Shown here: one piece after another, positions 1-9,906 of the stretch
How positions within the stretch are numbered: the first letter of the stretch is position 1
Layout of the letters: each line of letters begins with the position of its first letter
Assembly (NCBI GenBank): GCA_964399535.1
Contig: CAYNRE010000055.1
Span: forward strand, 124,001 to 188,000
Length of the DNA: 64,000 nt
Reading direction: 5' to 3'
Source of the DNA: CAYNRE01 sp964399535
Lineage (GTDB): Bacteria; Planctomycetota; Planctomycetia; Pirellulales; CAYNRE01
Position numbers and translations under genes: made by a program
Notes under the pieces: model-generated
Databases searched by the model: none
Told to the model about the DNA's origin: nothing
The model's input: only the letters and a program-made list of their open reading frames with translations

Positions 1-750
1 GTTGTCGCCCACGTCGATGTCGGCAATATCGATCGAAACGATCTCGAAAGCCGTCTGGGAATCGAGCTTGCGAGCAAGCACCGCTTTGGAAATTCGGTCG
101 GGGTTGGCCAGCACGTCGCTATGGGTCGCGGCCGAACCGATCGCGCTTACGATGCCCTCGCCGACCCGGGCAATAATCGTTTCCTCGGTGGCTCCGCCGA
201 TCAACTGGTTCAAATTGGCCCGCACGGTCACTCGGGCCCGCACCTGGAGTTGAATGCCGTTCTTGGCCACGGCGTCGAGCGTTTGGCGGTTGGCGCCGCG
301 GGCAGGGCAGTCGATTACCTTGGGGTACACGCTGGTCTGCACGGCCTCGAGCACATTGCGGCCCGCCAGGTCGATCGCCGTGGCCAGTTTGAAACTCAGA
401 TCGATAATCTTGGCCTTGTTGGCGGCGATGATCGACCGCACCACCAGGGGCACATTGCCCCCCGCCAGGTAGTGAGATTCAAGCGCTTTGGTGGTAATAC
501 CCTCGCGATCGTCGAGCCCTGCCTGTACGGCCATAATCTTGGAATGCACGATGATCCGGGGATCGATCTTGCGAAACGTCATAAAGACCAGGTCGAACAG
601 CCCGATGCCGGCGCCCGTGGCCACCGACTGCACGTAGAGCCGGAAGAACCGTGCCAGGGCGACGATCAACACCAGGAAGAAAATCAGGACCGCGGCGGCG
701 ACAACCACCACGATCCAGCGCAAAGCCGAGGCATCGGGCAGTTCGGGCAT
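1..750 (-). CDS. floA: Flotillin-like protein FloA, C-terminus cut by the window edge
   Basis: The minus strand encodes 250 residues with no stop before the window edge, so the C-terminal part is missing. An N-terminal hydrophobic segment (about residues 12-32, rich in V, A, L and F) is followed by the soluble SPFH-like part typical of the FloA/YqfA (UPF0365) family, including AVQTSVYPKVIDCP and RVTVRANLNQLIGGATEET. Family members are membrane-anchored scaffolds that organise functional membrane microdomains and are commonly encoded beside NfeD proteins, as here. The ATG at 748-750 has GGAGG about 9 nt upstream. The gene is third in a minus-strand operon behind the long and short NfeD genes, separated from the latter by 111 bp. 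Confidence 0.93.
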   Translation of the reverse strand, partial: MPELPDASALRWIVVVVAAAVLIFFLVLIVALARFFRLYVQSVATGAGIGLFDLVFMTFRKIDPRIIVHSKIMAVQAGLDDREGITTKALESHYLAGGNVPLVVRSIIAANKAKIIDLSFKLATAIDLAGRNVLEAVQTSVYPKVIDCPARGANRQTLDAVAKNGIQLQVRARVTVRANLNQLIGGATEETIIARVGEGIVSAIGSAATHSDVLANPDRISKAVLARKLDSQTAFEIVSIDIADIDVGDN

Positions 751-861
751 GTCGGCAATCCTCCGGCAGGCGAAGCGCGCGGGGCAGCGGCCCCTCGGTG
801 GCGGGCGCCGCCACCGGCCCCGCGAAACCTGGGCCCGTTTTCCTGCCCCCGACGCGGGTTG

Positions 862-1428
862 TCAAGCCGAGGGCTCCTGAAACGGGTCGGGCGCCAGCCG
901 GTCGATGGGCTGCGAAAGATCGGTGGCGCCGGCACCCAGAGGGTCTGGACCGTCGACCGGCCGAACCACGACCCGGGCCCCGCGCACCTCGATCACGCGC
1001 ACCCAACAGCCCGCTTCGATCGGCAAACCCTCGCTCAGGGCATCGACGCTGCGCCCCTGGAGCTCGACGGCGCCGCTGGGCAGCATCGGCGAAATCGCCC
1101 TGCCCGTGGCACCCACCAGCGAGCGAAGCCACTGCAACTGGGCCGTGTCGGGCCGCGTGTCCCGGTCGGTGGGGGTGGGTAGCAGAAAGCGGCGCCCCAG
1201 CGGCGTGTGGGGCCAGACCTGAAAAGCCAGGGCCAGCGCGGCCGGCAAAAGCACCACCGTGAGCGTGAGAAAGACCAGGCCCGTGGTCGGGCCCTCGCGA
1301 AAGGCCAACACGATCGAACCAAATGCGCACGCGGCGGTGAGTGTGCCGAGCACGCCGCCCGAGGGTACGAATACCTCGAGCACCAGAAACGCCAGCGCCA
1401 AGATGAACAGCAACGTAGCCCAGACCAA
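862..1428 (-). CDS. Short NfeD-family membrane protein
   Basis: 188 residues. Two or three N-terminal membrane segments (LLFILALAFLVLEVFVPSGG, then a second and third hydrophobic block to about residue 72) lead to a soluble C-terminal beta domain ending in RVIEVRGARVVVRP, the usual end of the NfeD OB-fold. NfeD proteins accompany flotillin-like and stomatin-like proteins and are thought to assist membrane-domain assembly. The start is a TTG preceded by AAGGAG at 8 nt, which is why I accept a non-ATG start. The gene lies between long NfeD (30 bp upstream) and floA (downstream). Its last 15 residues or so are an unstructured tail not usual for the family. Confidence 0.85.
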   Translation of the reverse strand: MVWATLLFILALAFLVLEVFVPSGGVLGTLTAACAFGSIVLAFREGPTTGLVFLTLTVVLLPAALALAFQVWPHTPLGRRFLLPTPTDRDTRPDTAQLQWLRSLVGATGRAISPMLPSGAVELQGRSVDALSEGLPIEAGCWVRVIEVRGARVVVRPVDGPDPLGAGATDLSQPIDRLAPDPFQEPSA

Positions 1429-1458
1429 GGCGGAATCTCCTTCTGCGTTGGCCCGCGG

Positions 1459-3636
1459 TTAGGCGCCCGCCGGGCGAACGACCACCCGGTTTCCGTGCAC
1501 CTCGACCACTTCGACCACACAGCCAGGCTCGACCAGGGCCCCTTCTGAAACCACGTCGACCAGTTCGTTGCCCACGCGGATTTTACCCGCCGGCGAGAGC
1601 CGCGTGGCAACTTCCGCGCGGCGGCCCAGCAGGTGATCCCAGTGGGCTAGCGATTCACGCTCGGCGATCCGGGCCCGCTCGGCGTCGTTGGGCGGGGTCA
1701 GCACCGCGGAACCCAGCAGGGGCTGCACGAGCAAATACCGCCGAAGCAGCACGGCCAGGGCGAGCGAAGCCACCGCCCCGCCGGCCAATTGGACCAGCGA
1801 GTTCTGTAGCTGGCGCGTTTCATAGGCGTTATGCGGCCAAACAAACGTTTGGCTGGCCAGCACGAGCGACGCCAGGATCAATAACCCCCCTCCTAGCCCG
1901 AAGACCCCCCAGCCGGGAAGGATCAACACTTCGATCAGCAAGCAGATCACGCCGGAGAGAAACAACACCAGTTCCAGCCAGTCGGCAGTGCCGCCCAGAA
2001 ACTTGCTCCACAGCAAGAGCGCCAGCGCCAATCCACCCAGGAGGCCCCCAGCTCCCAGCCCCGGTGTGTGCAGCTCGACGTACAAACCGGTCAGCCCCAG
2101 GGCGATTAAGATCCAGCCAACGCCCGGTTCGTTAAGCCATTGAACGAGTTGATCGACCCAAGAGGGTTCGACCAGGCGGGGCTGGTCGGCCAGATCGAGC
2201 CAGTGGCACAGTTCGTCCCAGTCCGACACCGTGATTCGCGAAAGACCCAGTTCTTCCACTTCCGCCGCGTCGGGCTGCCAGGGGGCAGCCGATGGCCGCA
2301 GCGGCTCCAAGCCTTCCCATTGGTCGGCGGCTTGTTCGAGTTCGGCCCGGGTCAAATAGTCGATTGCGCCGTCGGTTCGTCGCCGGCAGCGGAGCACCTC
2401 GGCGGTGGGGTCGAGAAGGGCCTCGGCCAGGCCGGGCGAGCGTTTTTTCTGTTCGGCCAGGGCCCGCGTCGCCCGAACCAGGCCGGCACGCTGATCCGCG
2501 GTGAGCGGAAAGGCGGGGGGCCCCCCCAGTCGAGCCCGCTGCTGGAGCACCAGTTCGTCGCAAGCCAGGGCAATCGTCACGGCCTCGCCGGCGGCCTCTC
2601 GCGGCACGAAAGCCAGGGTTCGCGCCGTGTCGCCGGAGAGGCTCGTCAGGTAGTTTGCCAGAGACTCGGCCTCGAGCGGCGAACCGCCGCGGCTGTCGAT
2701 CTCCAGAATGATCAGATTGGCTCCGGTGGTTTGGCGGTGCTGCTCGATCAGGCGCTGCACCCGACGGGCCAGGCCGGCGCTGATTTCACCTTGCAATCGC
2801 ACCCGAATCGGTCGCCAATCGTCGGCCAGGCTCAGGCTTTCCACCGCGGCGCTGGTGGGCAAACCGAGCGAGCGCGCCAGCTCGCCGGTGTCGGGCGCGA
2901 GCAGACTGACGAGCCCCAGCTCGCGGGCCTGGCGGCCCGTCAAACGGCCTGGCTCACCGGCACGAAACAGCACCTGGTCTTCGGCAATCGCGTGCTGGTC
3001 GGCGATTTCGTCCAGTCGCTCGGCGAGCGCGAATTCGCGGCCGACGTCGGTTTCGATCAGATGCACTTCCAATTGGCGGTCGAGCAGCCCCAGAGCTACG
3101 TCGACTGGCAGCGTGCGCTTGCGCTCCGCGATTTCGCGATAGACGCTCCGCAAATCGGGACCAATCGCCGGCTCGTCGGCCCCCGCATCCCCCAGGGCTC
3201 CCTCGGCCGGCAGGGCGATCTCGTCACAGGCCAGGGCCACGAGCACGGCATGGCCGGTCAAGGGTTGGGGCAGAAAAGCCACCGTGTGCAGGCCGGACCA
3301 TTCTGGCCCCGTAAGCAGGCGGGCCAAATCGACCGCCACGCCGAAGTCGCACGGGCCAGAATCGATTTCCAGGATCAGGATGCCGGAATCCGTGCCCTCG
3401 CGCTGGATCTCGGCGACGAGTTGCTGCGCCGCGCGCTTCAAGCGGCGCTGGCTGTTCTCGCCCAGCGGGCTCGACAACCGAACGAGTCGCCCTAGCCGCG
3501 ATTCCGCCGGCCGGGGACGCTCGGCGGGCTCTTCGGCCAGCCCGGCGGAAACCCAAACCAGGGCCACAACCAGGGTCCAGACAACAGCCAGTGCCCGCTC
3601 GATTTGCGACACGGCCGCGGCCTCATGCGAAGACAT
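1459..3636 (-). CDS. Long NfeD protein with duplicated ClpP-like domain
   Basis: 725 residues from the ATG at 3634-3636. This start is chosen because it is followed directly by a signal-peptide-like stretch (hydrophobic residues 15-33, then AGLAEE); an upstream in-frame extension lacks signal character. Residues about 85-150 and 306-375 are two related ClpP/crotonase-like units (ILILEIDSGP...ALACDEIAL and LIILEIDSRGG...ALACDELVL). Residues 505-635 hold several membrane segments with the family motif ELHTPGLGAGGLLGG, and 668-722 form the C-terminal NfeD OB-fold ending HGNRVVVRP. NfeD1b proteins carry a Ser/Lys membrane protease domain; here the SAG-type catalytic serine position reads GHAVLVALAC and GEAVTIALAC, so proteolytic activity is doubtful. 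First gene of the nfeD-nfeD-floA operon. Confidence 0.88.
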   Translation of the reverse strand: MSSHEAAAVSQIERALAVVWTLVVALVWVSAGLAEEPAERPRPAESRLGRLVRLSSPLGENSQRRLKRAAQQLVAEIQREGTDSGILILEIDSGPCDFGVAVDLARLLTGPEWSGLHTVAFLPQPLTGHAVLVALACDEIALPAEGALGDAGADEPAIGPDLRSVYREIAERKRTLPVDVALGLLDRQLEVHLIETDVGREFALAERLDEIADQHAIAEDQVLFRAGEPGRLTGRQARELGLVSLLAPDTGELARSLGLPTSAAVESLSLADDWRPIRVRLQGEISAGLARRVQRLIEQHRQTTGANLIILEIDSRGGSPLEAESLANYLTSLSGDTARTLAFVPREAAGEAVTIALACDELVLQQRARLGGPPAFPLTADQRAGLVRATRALAEQKKRSPGLAEALLDPTAEVLRCRRRTDGAIDYLTRAELEQAADQWEGLEPLRPSAAPWQPDAAEVEELGLSRITVSDWDELCHWLDLADQPRLVEPSWVDQLVQWLNEPGVGWILIALGLTGLYVELHTPGLGAGGLLGGLALALLLWSKFLGGTADWLELVLFLSGVICLLIEVLILPGWGVFGLGGGLLILASLVLASQTFVWPHNAYETRQLQNSLVQLAGGAVASLALAVLLRRYLLVQPLLGSAVLTPPNDAERARIAERESLAHWDHLLGRRAEVATRLSPAGKIRVGNELVDVVSEGALVEPGCVVEVVEVHGNRVVVRPAGA

Positions 3637-3742
3637 CGCCACCCCACTCGCACCCCCGCCCGGTGCGAACCCGATTCGGCACCACCACCGGCAAGGGGCC
3701 AGAATGATGCCGTTCGGCGGAAGAGCCTCGTGAACGTGCCCA

Positions 3743-3770
3743 ATTATAGAATTGGCCAGGCGGGGGTCAA
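3743..3770 (-). promoter_or_regulatory. Housekeeping-type promoter of the nfeD-nfeD-floA operon
   Basis: On the minus strand, TTGACC (3765-3770) and TATAAT (3743-3748) are separated by 16 bp: five of six and six of six matches to the sigma-70 consensus. The predicted transcription start near 3736 leaves a leader of about 100 nt before the long NfeD start codon at 3636. The promoter lies in the 195-bp gap between the end of the kinase gene and the NfeD start. Confidence 0.7.
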
Positions 3771-3831
3771 TTTCGCGGGTTCCCCGCGCCAATTCCGGGA
3801 ACGCTGGGGCCTGGCCGCAGCTGCTGACCGG

Positions 3832-6800
3832 CTACGGACTTATCCGCAGGGGCAAGTGGGGAGCTTCCCAGAGATACAGCTCCTGCGACTGGGGTGTCGG
3901 TTTGCCAATGCTCAAGAGCATTTGCCCCTGGTTGGCAAAGGCCAGCCCGGTGACCGGTCCTTGGTGGGGCACCTGAATCGCGAGCAATTCGTGAGCCGTG
4001 GCCAGCGACCAGAGACGAATGGTGCCATCGTCCCCCGCGGTGGCCAGAACGTGGCCGTCGGGGCTGATAGCCAGGGCGCGAACCCAGCCCTGGTGACCGG
4101 TCAACGTTCGCAACTCGGCACCGTTCTGCGTATTCCAAATCTTCAGGGTGCCATCGGCGCTGGCGCTAACCAACAGGCGACCGTCGGGCGTGCTCGCCAG
4201 ACCGCTAATCGCCGCCGTGTGCCGGCTCAGCTCCAACCGGACGCTGGCCGACGCCACATCGGTAATGATGATCTCGCCGCGGAGGTCGCCCGAGACGAGC
4301 TCGTCGGTCTTGGGCAGAAACTGCACCGCGCTCACGGGGGCCCAATGACCGAACAGGGGGCCCGCCAAATCGCCGGCGGGCAAGTTCCAGAGGTAAACCC
4401 GATGATCCCAGCAGCCCACCGCGAACAACTGGCCGCTATTGGAGATGCTTCCCGCCAAAACGCCGGCGGGATTCTCCAGCGGAGGGAACGGGCGGGAATA
4501 AGTTGCCAGATGGTTCAGTTGCAGCAGGCCGTCGCCGCTCATCGTGGCCAACCATTGGCCATTGGGCGAGATGGTTACCGCCGCGGTGGCGCGCCGCCGC
4601 GGTAAATACTCCCAGCGGCGCAGATTGTTCGTCAGATTCCAGACCAAGACGCGTTCGTCGCCGGCCAGGACCAGGTTTTTCCCGTCCGGATGCGCGGTAA
4701 CCTGCTTGACCCAGTCGAGATCGGAAAGCCGCCGGTACTCGGGCCGCTCGTCCATACTCCACAGTTTGACGCTCCGGTCACTGCTGGTGGTCATGAGCTG
4801 TCGCCCGTCGGGCGAGAAAACCACCGTCCACAAGCGGGCCGCATGGCCGCGAATCACCCGCTCGAGCTTGTCTTCTTCCAGGTTCCAGATGCGGGCCGTG
4901 AGGTCTTTCGAGGCACTGGCCAGCAGGCGTCCGTCGGGCGAGAAGGACAAATGCTCGACTCGGTTGCGGTGCCCGTCCAGTTCGCGCTCGAGCTGGCCCG
5001 TGGCGATATTCCAGAGCGAAATGTTTCGATCGCTGCCGGCGACGGCCAAAGTCTGCCCGTCGGGCGAAATGCGCACGGCCACGACCGCGCCCCCCTGCTC
5101 GCGCAGCGTGGTCCGCAGCCGGCGCTGGCGAGTATCCCAGAGCTGCAACCGGCCCGCCTGGTCTCCCGTGGCCAGCAGCCCGTTCCGACCGCAATCGAGC
5201 GCCAGCTCACCTTCGTCCTGGCCAGAGAGCTCGTATCTCAGGCTCCAGTCGGCGGTGTCGTAGAGACGCAGCGGGCCGACCAGCGAATTGACGACCAGGG
5301 TATCCCCCTCGGGAGAAAACGCCGCGGAGAAAACGCGCGAACCATCTCCGCTCAGGGTGTGCGTCAGTTCGCCGGTGGTGGCGTCGAAAATCTTGACCAG
5401 GCCGTCGTCGCTGGCGCTCGAGAGCCAGCGGCCATCGGGCGAGAACTGAACGATGTTTACGTCGTCGGAATGCGCCGTGATCTTGCGCAGTTGGGTGCCC
5501 TGCCGTGCGTCCCACCAGCGAATCGTGCCGTCGCTGGCGCCAGTCACCACTTGGGAGCCGTCGGGCGAAAAAGCGGCCGCGTAGACATCGCCCGATTGCC
5601 CTTGGAGAACCGCGGCTTCCGCGTTGCACAACCGCCAGACGTAGTGCCAGGCGAAATCCCTCAGGTCGGATTCGGAGCCGACCGGCAGATGGCGGGCAAG
5701 GAACTCGCGAGCCCGGCCGGCGTTGCCCTCTTTCCACGCCTGGTAGGCTAGCTGCACGTCGCCCGGGTAAATGTATTGCCGTAACTGGTGCGAGTGGTAT
5801 TCGGCTTCGACCCGCATCCGTTCGGCCTCGACCAACGACGACCGAATCTGGAAGTGGTGCCACACCGCTCCGGAAACCAACAGGCCGATCGCCGCGGCCG
5901 AAACCACCGCTAGCGCCACGTGCAGGGGCCGCCGCCGGGCCCAACGATAGGCTCGGGGAAGTCGTCCGAGCGGGCGAGCCTCGGTGGGGCGCCCCGTGAG
6001 AAACCGCCGCAGGTCGTCTGCCAGCGCCGCCGCGGTCGGGTAGCGGTCGGCCGGGCGTTTCTCGAGCGCTTTCAGGCAAATCGACTGCAAGTCGCCCGGT
6101 ACCTGGCGCTGCACGGGGTGGGGCAGGCTCGGGTCCTCGCTGGTTATCAGGGTCAGCGTTTCCAGGTCGGAAGTGCCGCGAAACGGCGGACGGCCCGTCA
6201 GCAACTCGTAAAGCACCACCCCCAGTCCGTAGACGTCGGTGGCCGCGCTGATCGAATCGACCCGCCCCTCGGCCTGCTCGGGCGCCATGTAGGCGGGCGT
6301 TCCCAAGGGAGAACCGGTGCGGGTATCGTCCCCTTCGGATTCCAGCACCTTGGCCAACCCGAAATCGGAAAGCTTGGGCACGATCGAGGGCAATCCCGGC
6401 CCCAGCGATACCCCCTCCGAGGTGGAGCGAAGCGACGGCGCCAAAAGCACGTTGCTGGGTTTGATGTCGCGGTGCAACACGCCGCGCTGATGCGCGTGCT
6501 CGACCCCGTCGGCCAAGGACGCAACCAATCCGGCCGCAATGGGCGGGGGAACCTGGCCGGGCAGGGCCTGGAGCCAATCGGCCAGGGTCGAGCCGGGGCA
6601 GTATTCCGAGGCCAGATAGCAAATGGGCCCGTCTTCGCCCGGCTCGAGCACGCGGACCACGTTGGGGTGATCGAGCGCGGCGGCCGCCATGGCCTCACGC
6701 AGGAATCGGCGCCGCAAAGCCCGCGATACCAGGGCGTCGGGCCGTGGAACCTTGAGGGCCACCTCCCGGCCCAGCCAGGGGTCGAACGCCAGGAAAACCA

Positions 6801-7137
6801 CCCCTCCGCCCCCCTGGCCCAGTTCGCGAACGATTTCGAACCGGCCGATGCGCTGCCAGCCCCCGCCCCCTTGGCGGGCAAAGCCCGGGCCGTCGACCGG
6901 CTCGGCCGCCCCTTCCCGGACCGAGCCGGGGCTTTCGTCGTGGCGCCAGTACTGGTCCAACAGGCGCAGCGCCGACTGCGCCGACTCGTAGCGCTGACGC
7001 AATTCGGGCGAGAGGTGAGGAGCAGCTCCGCTCGTGCGCTGTCCTTCGGACAAGGCGCGGTCGTAGGCCTCGAGCAGCGAGGCCAGCTCCGTGTCGTCGG
7101 TCGAGCGATCCGGTTCGCGAGGCTCGCCGTCGCTCAT
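3832..7137 (-). CDS. Ser/Thr protein kinase with WD40 repeat sensor domain
   Basis: 1101 residues. Residues 98 to about 375 are a Hanks-type kinase with all key elements: glycine loop GQGGGG (107-112), Lys in VALKVPRP (129), HRDIKPSN (222-229), DFG (258-260) and GTPAYMAPEQ. A single membrane segment follows (about 405-430: HVALAVVSAAAIGLLVSGAV). The rest is a series of roughly a dozen WD40 blades (recurrent FSPDG..L.....D and IRLW/VKLW signatures), expected to lie outside the cytoplasm as a beta-propeller sensing or binding domain. The start at 7137 lies 5 bp after the ECF sigma stop codon, implying translational coupling. Planctomycete ECF genes commonly neighbour such kinases, so the partner sigma factor is the likely output; the ligand is unknown. 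Confidence 0.93.
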   Translation of the reverse strand: MSDGEPREPDRSTDDTELASLLEAYDRALSEGQRTSGAAPHLSPELRQRYESAQSALRLLDQYWRHDESPGSVREGAAEPVDGPGFARQGGGGWQRIGRFEIVRELGQGGGGVVFLAFDPWLGREVALKVPRPDALVSRALRRRFLREAMAAAALDHPNVVRVLEPGEDGPICYLASEYCPGSTLADWLQALPGQVPPPIAAGLVASLADGVEHAHQRGVLHRDIKPSNVLLAPSLRSTSEGVSLGPGLPSIVPKLSDFGLAKVLESEGDDTRTGSPLGTPAYMAPEQAEGRVDSISAATDVYGLGVVLYELLTGRPPFRGTSDLETLTLITSEDPSLPHPVQRQVPGDLQSICLKALEKRPADRYPTAAALADDLRRFLTGRPTEARPLGRLPRAYRWARRRPLHVALAVVSAAAIGLLVSGAVWHHFQIRSSLVEAERMRVEAEYHSHQLRQYIYPGDVQLAYQAWKEGNAGRAREFLARHLPVGSESDLRDFAWHYVWRLCNAEAAVLQGQSGDVYAAAFSPDGSQVVTGASDGTIRWWDARQGTQLRKITAHSDDVNIVQFSPDGRWLSSASDDGLVKIFDATTGELTHTLSGDGSRVFSAAFSPEGDTLVVNSLVGPLRLYDTADWSLRYELSGQDEGELALDCGRNGLLATGDQAGRLQLWDTRQRRLRTTLREQGGAVVAVRISPDGQTLAVAGSDRNISLWNIATGQLERELDGHRNRVEHLSFSPDGRLLASASKDLTARIWNLEEDKLERVIRGHAARLWTVVFSPDGRQLMTTSSDRSVKLWSMDERPEYRRLSDLDWVKQVTAHPDGKNLVLAGDERVLVWNLTNNLRRWEYLPRRRATAAVTISPNGQWLATMSGDGLLQLNHLATYSRPFPPLENPAGVLAGSISNSGQLFAVGCWDHRVYLWNLPAGDLAGPLFGHWAPVSAVQFLPKTDELVSGDLRGEIIITDVASASVRLELSRHTAAISGLASTPDGRLLVSASADGTLKIWNTQNGAELRTLTGHQGWVRALAISPDGHVLATAGDDGTIRLWSLATAHELLAIQVPHQGPVTGLAFANQGQMLLSIGKPTPQSQELYLWEAPHLPLRISP

Positions 7138-7142
7138 GGCCG

Positions 7143-7829
7143 TTACCCGAGCGGCAAGGGGCGAATCGGCGAACTCGCGGCACGCACGTCGAGCTCCGCC
7201 TGCAAGCCCTCCACGGCGCGAACCCATAACTTGCGGGCTGCGTCGGGCGAAATCTGCAGAATCTCGCCAATCTCCGCGAAGCTGTAGCGCTGCCGATTGC
7301 GCAGCAAGATGACCTGAAGGTGGCTGTCGGGCAGCCGCGACAGGGCCGCCTCCAGCCGGTCGTGTTCCTCTTGAGCCGCCGCGCACTGGCTGGGACTGGG
7401 CGAGCGGGCCGGCAAAAACCGGTGTGCCCGGTCCGAATCGTGTGAAACGTCGAGCGACCGCTCTCGACGCAGTCCGCGTTTGGCGGTGTGCCGGTAGTCG
7501 CGCGCGACCGTGGCCAGGCGATTGAGCAAAATGCGCCGCAACCAGGCTCGCAATTGGGCCGGCGACGTGCCGTCGAAGCGGCCGAAGTTGCGCTGGGCGT
7601 GCAGGTAGGTTTCCTGCACCAGGTCGGAAGCGCCGAACTTGGCCTGCAGGTCATCGCCCAATTGGGCCCGCGCCACCAAGAGCAGGTAACGCCGACAGGC
7701 GTCCATCAGCGTGCCCAGCGCTTCGCTCGAGCCAGTGCGAACTTCGGCCAGCAGCCGCTCGGTTTCTTCCGACGCGAGATCGACCACGCCCTGGACGGCG
7801 TCGCTGGCACAGGCATCTCGGTCAGTCAT
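7143..7829 (-). CDS. ECF-family RNA polymerase sigma factor
   Basis: 228 residues. Region 2 includes FGASDLVQETYLHAQRNFGRFDG, and region 4 includes LSRLPDSHLQVILLRNRQRYSFAEIGEILQISPDAARKLWVRAV, a clear helix-turn-helix. I chose the ATG at 7829, preceded by GGGAG, over a longer frame opening at 7913. There is no anti-sigma gene next to it; instead a kinase-WD40 gene follows after 5 bp. This matches planctomycete ECF groups that are paired with Ser/Thr kinases, where phosphorylation probably replaces anti-sigma control. No autoregulatory promoter was recognised upstream. Confidence 0.92.
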   Translation of the reverse strand: MTDRDACASDAVQGVVDLASEETERLLAEVRTGSSEALGTLMDACRRYLLLVARAQLGDDLQAKFGASDLVQETYLHAQRNFGRFDGTSPAQLRAWLRRILLNRLATVARDYRHTAKRGLRRERSLDVSHDSDRAHRFLPARSPSPSQCAAAQEEHDRLEAALSRLPDSHLQVILLRNRQRYSFAEIGEILQISPDAARKLWVRAVEGLQAELDVRAASSPIRPLPLG

Positions 7830-8063
7830 CGGAAGCAGGCTCCCGTAGCGGCCCCGAAAACCGTCGACAGAGTTCCCCGAATATGCCTCAATCCGATTCG
7901 CCCTACCAGACAATCCGCTTAAAAAGGAAGAAAACCCCTCGAAATGGTTGGTCCCCTTTTTTCCACCTGACCGATCGCTGCTTTCCAGCTATGGTAGCGG
8001 CGGGCTCCGCCTGTCGCGGTCCCGCGCGTTGTCACCACCCCAGCAGACCGTGGATTTCGATCG

Positions 8064-8765
8064 ATGGCCCCCGTGACCGAACCGAATTCCGAAACCAGTC
8101 CCGGGCCACCCGACGCGGGCCGCGCCCAAGGCGCGGCAGCCGCCCTGATGGCGCCCATCCACTGGGTGGGGGGGGTCCTTAGGTCGCTCTACCACTGGGT
8201 CATTCATTGGGCCGACACGCCCTACGGCACTCCGGCCTTGGCGGTGATTTCGTTCGCCGAAAGCTCGTTCTTCCCGATCCCGCCCGACGTACTGCAAATC
8301 GCCCTCTCGGTCGGCCGGCCGAAGCGATCGTTCCTGTACGCCGCCGTCAGTGCCGCGGCGTCTGTGGCCGGCGGCGTGCTGGGGTTCTATATCGGCCGAT
8401 TGTTTTGGGATGCCGTAAGCTGGATCTTCTTCGGCTACGTGCCGGGGTTCACGGTCGAAAACTTCGAGTACGTGCAGAAGCAGTACCACGAAAACGCCAT
8501 GTTCGCCATTTTCGCGGCCGCCTTTACGCCGATTCCGTATAAGGTGTTCACCATCGCGGCCGGCGTGTTTCAGGTGCCGCTGACCACACTGCTGATCGCG
8601 TCGGCGGCGGGCAGGTCGGCCCGGTTTTTCCTGGTGGCTACCTGCATTTACCTTTTCGGGCCGACGGTCAAGAACTTGCTCGAGAAATACTTCGAGTTGG
8701 CCACGGTAATCTTGGCCGTGCTCTTCGTTGGCGGATTCATGGCCGTGAAGTACCTGGTGCATTGA
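8064..8765 (+). CDS. YqaA/DedA-like membrane protein (VTT domain)
   Basis: 233 residues with four or five membrane segments. The core resembles the YqaA branch of the DedA/VTT superfamily: SFAESSFFPIPPDVLQIAL, a glycine-rich GGVLGFYIGRLF helix, and the arginine-containing re-entrant segment FAAAFTPIPYKVFTIAAGVF followed by AAGRSARFFLVAT. DedA proteins support lipid scrambling/transport and membrane homeostasis; the substrate cannot be told from sequence. The first 30 residues are polar and not conserved in the family, so the true start may lie further in. It faces the HSDL2-like gene convergently and is transcribed away from the sigma factor gene. Confidence 0.88.
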   Translation: MAPVTEPNSETSPGPPDAGRAQGAAAALMAPIHWVGGVLRSLYHWVIHWADTPYGTPALAVISFAESSFFPIPPDVLQIALSVGRPKRSFLYAAVSAAASVAGGVLGFYIGRLFWDAVSWIFFGYVPGFTVENFEYVQKQYHENAMFAIFAAAFTPIPYKVFTIAAGVFQVPLTTLLIASAAGRSARFFLVATCIYLFGPTVKNLLEKYFELATVILAVLFVGGFMAVKYLVH

Positions 8766-8882
8766 AACGCGCACCCCACGCGGCTCGGCCGACCGCGTTG
8801 GCGGGCCTAACTCTTCGGTAGCCCAGGTTTGCACTGGGCGCGGGGGCCCCACCGCCGGCAGGGATCGGGCGATTCGCCCGGC

Positions 8883-9710
<828 letters not shown>

Positions 9711-9842
9711 GCTCGACGATCTCCGCTGCTTGCGACTGGGAATGAGTAGCGCGGTCGCCCCGGCCGCGCAGAGGGCCCCGCCCATACGCGGGGCAGAGCG
9801 ATGAGTGTACTCGGCGCCGCGCCCCGGTGCGATGCAGGGCGC

Positions 9843-9883
9843 AAAAAAAGACGCCCCCGGGGCGCGTGAGCCCCGAGGGCGTC
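9843..9883 (-). terminator. Rho-independent terminator after the PII gene
   Basis: On the minus strand a GC-rich hairpin (GACGCCC...GGGGC stem at 9850-9883, loop around the central TCACGC) is followed by seven T residues (9843-9849 read as A on the plus strand). It lies 24 bp after the PII stop codon and separates that gene from the downstream dehydrogenase gene. Confidence 0.85.
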
Positions 9884-9906
9884 GGGCGAGGTAATTCAGC
9901 CGGTGG

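Noticed and set aside
121..1182. 353-codon plus-strand frame opposite floA and short NfeD
   Set aside because: FloA and NfeD are unmistakable on the other strand; this frame has no start context or domain.
2140..3495. 451-codon frame on the plus strand opposite the long NfeD gene
   Set aside because: NfeD domains are clear on the minus strand; the plus-strand frame has shadow composition and no family features.
8864..8880. CGGGCGATTCGCCCG inverted repeat between the convergent DedA-like and HSDL2-like genes
   Set aside because: The stem is only about 5 bp with a workable loop and has no T-run, so it is too weak to call a terminator.
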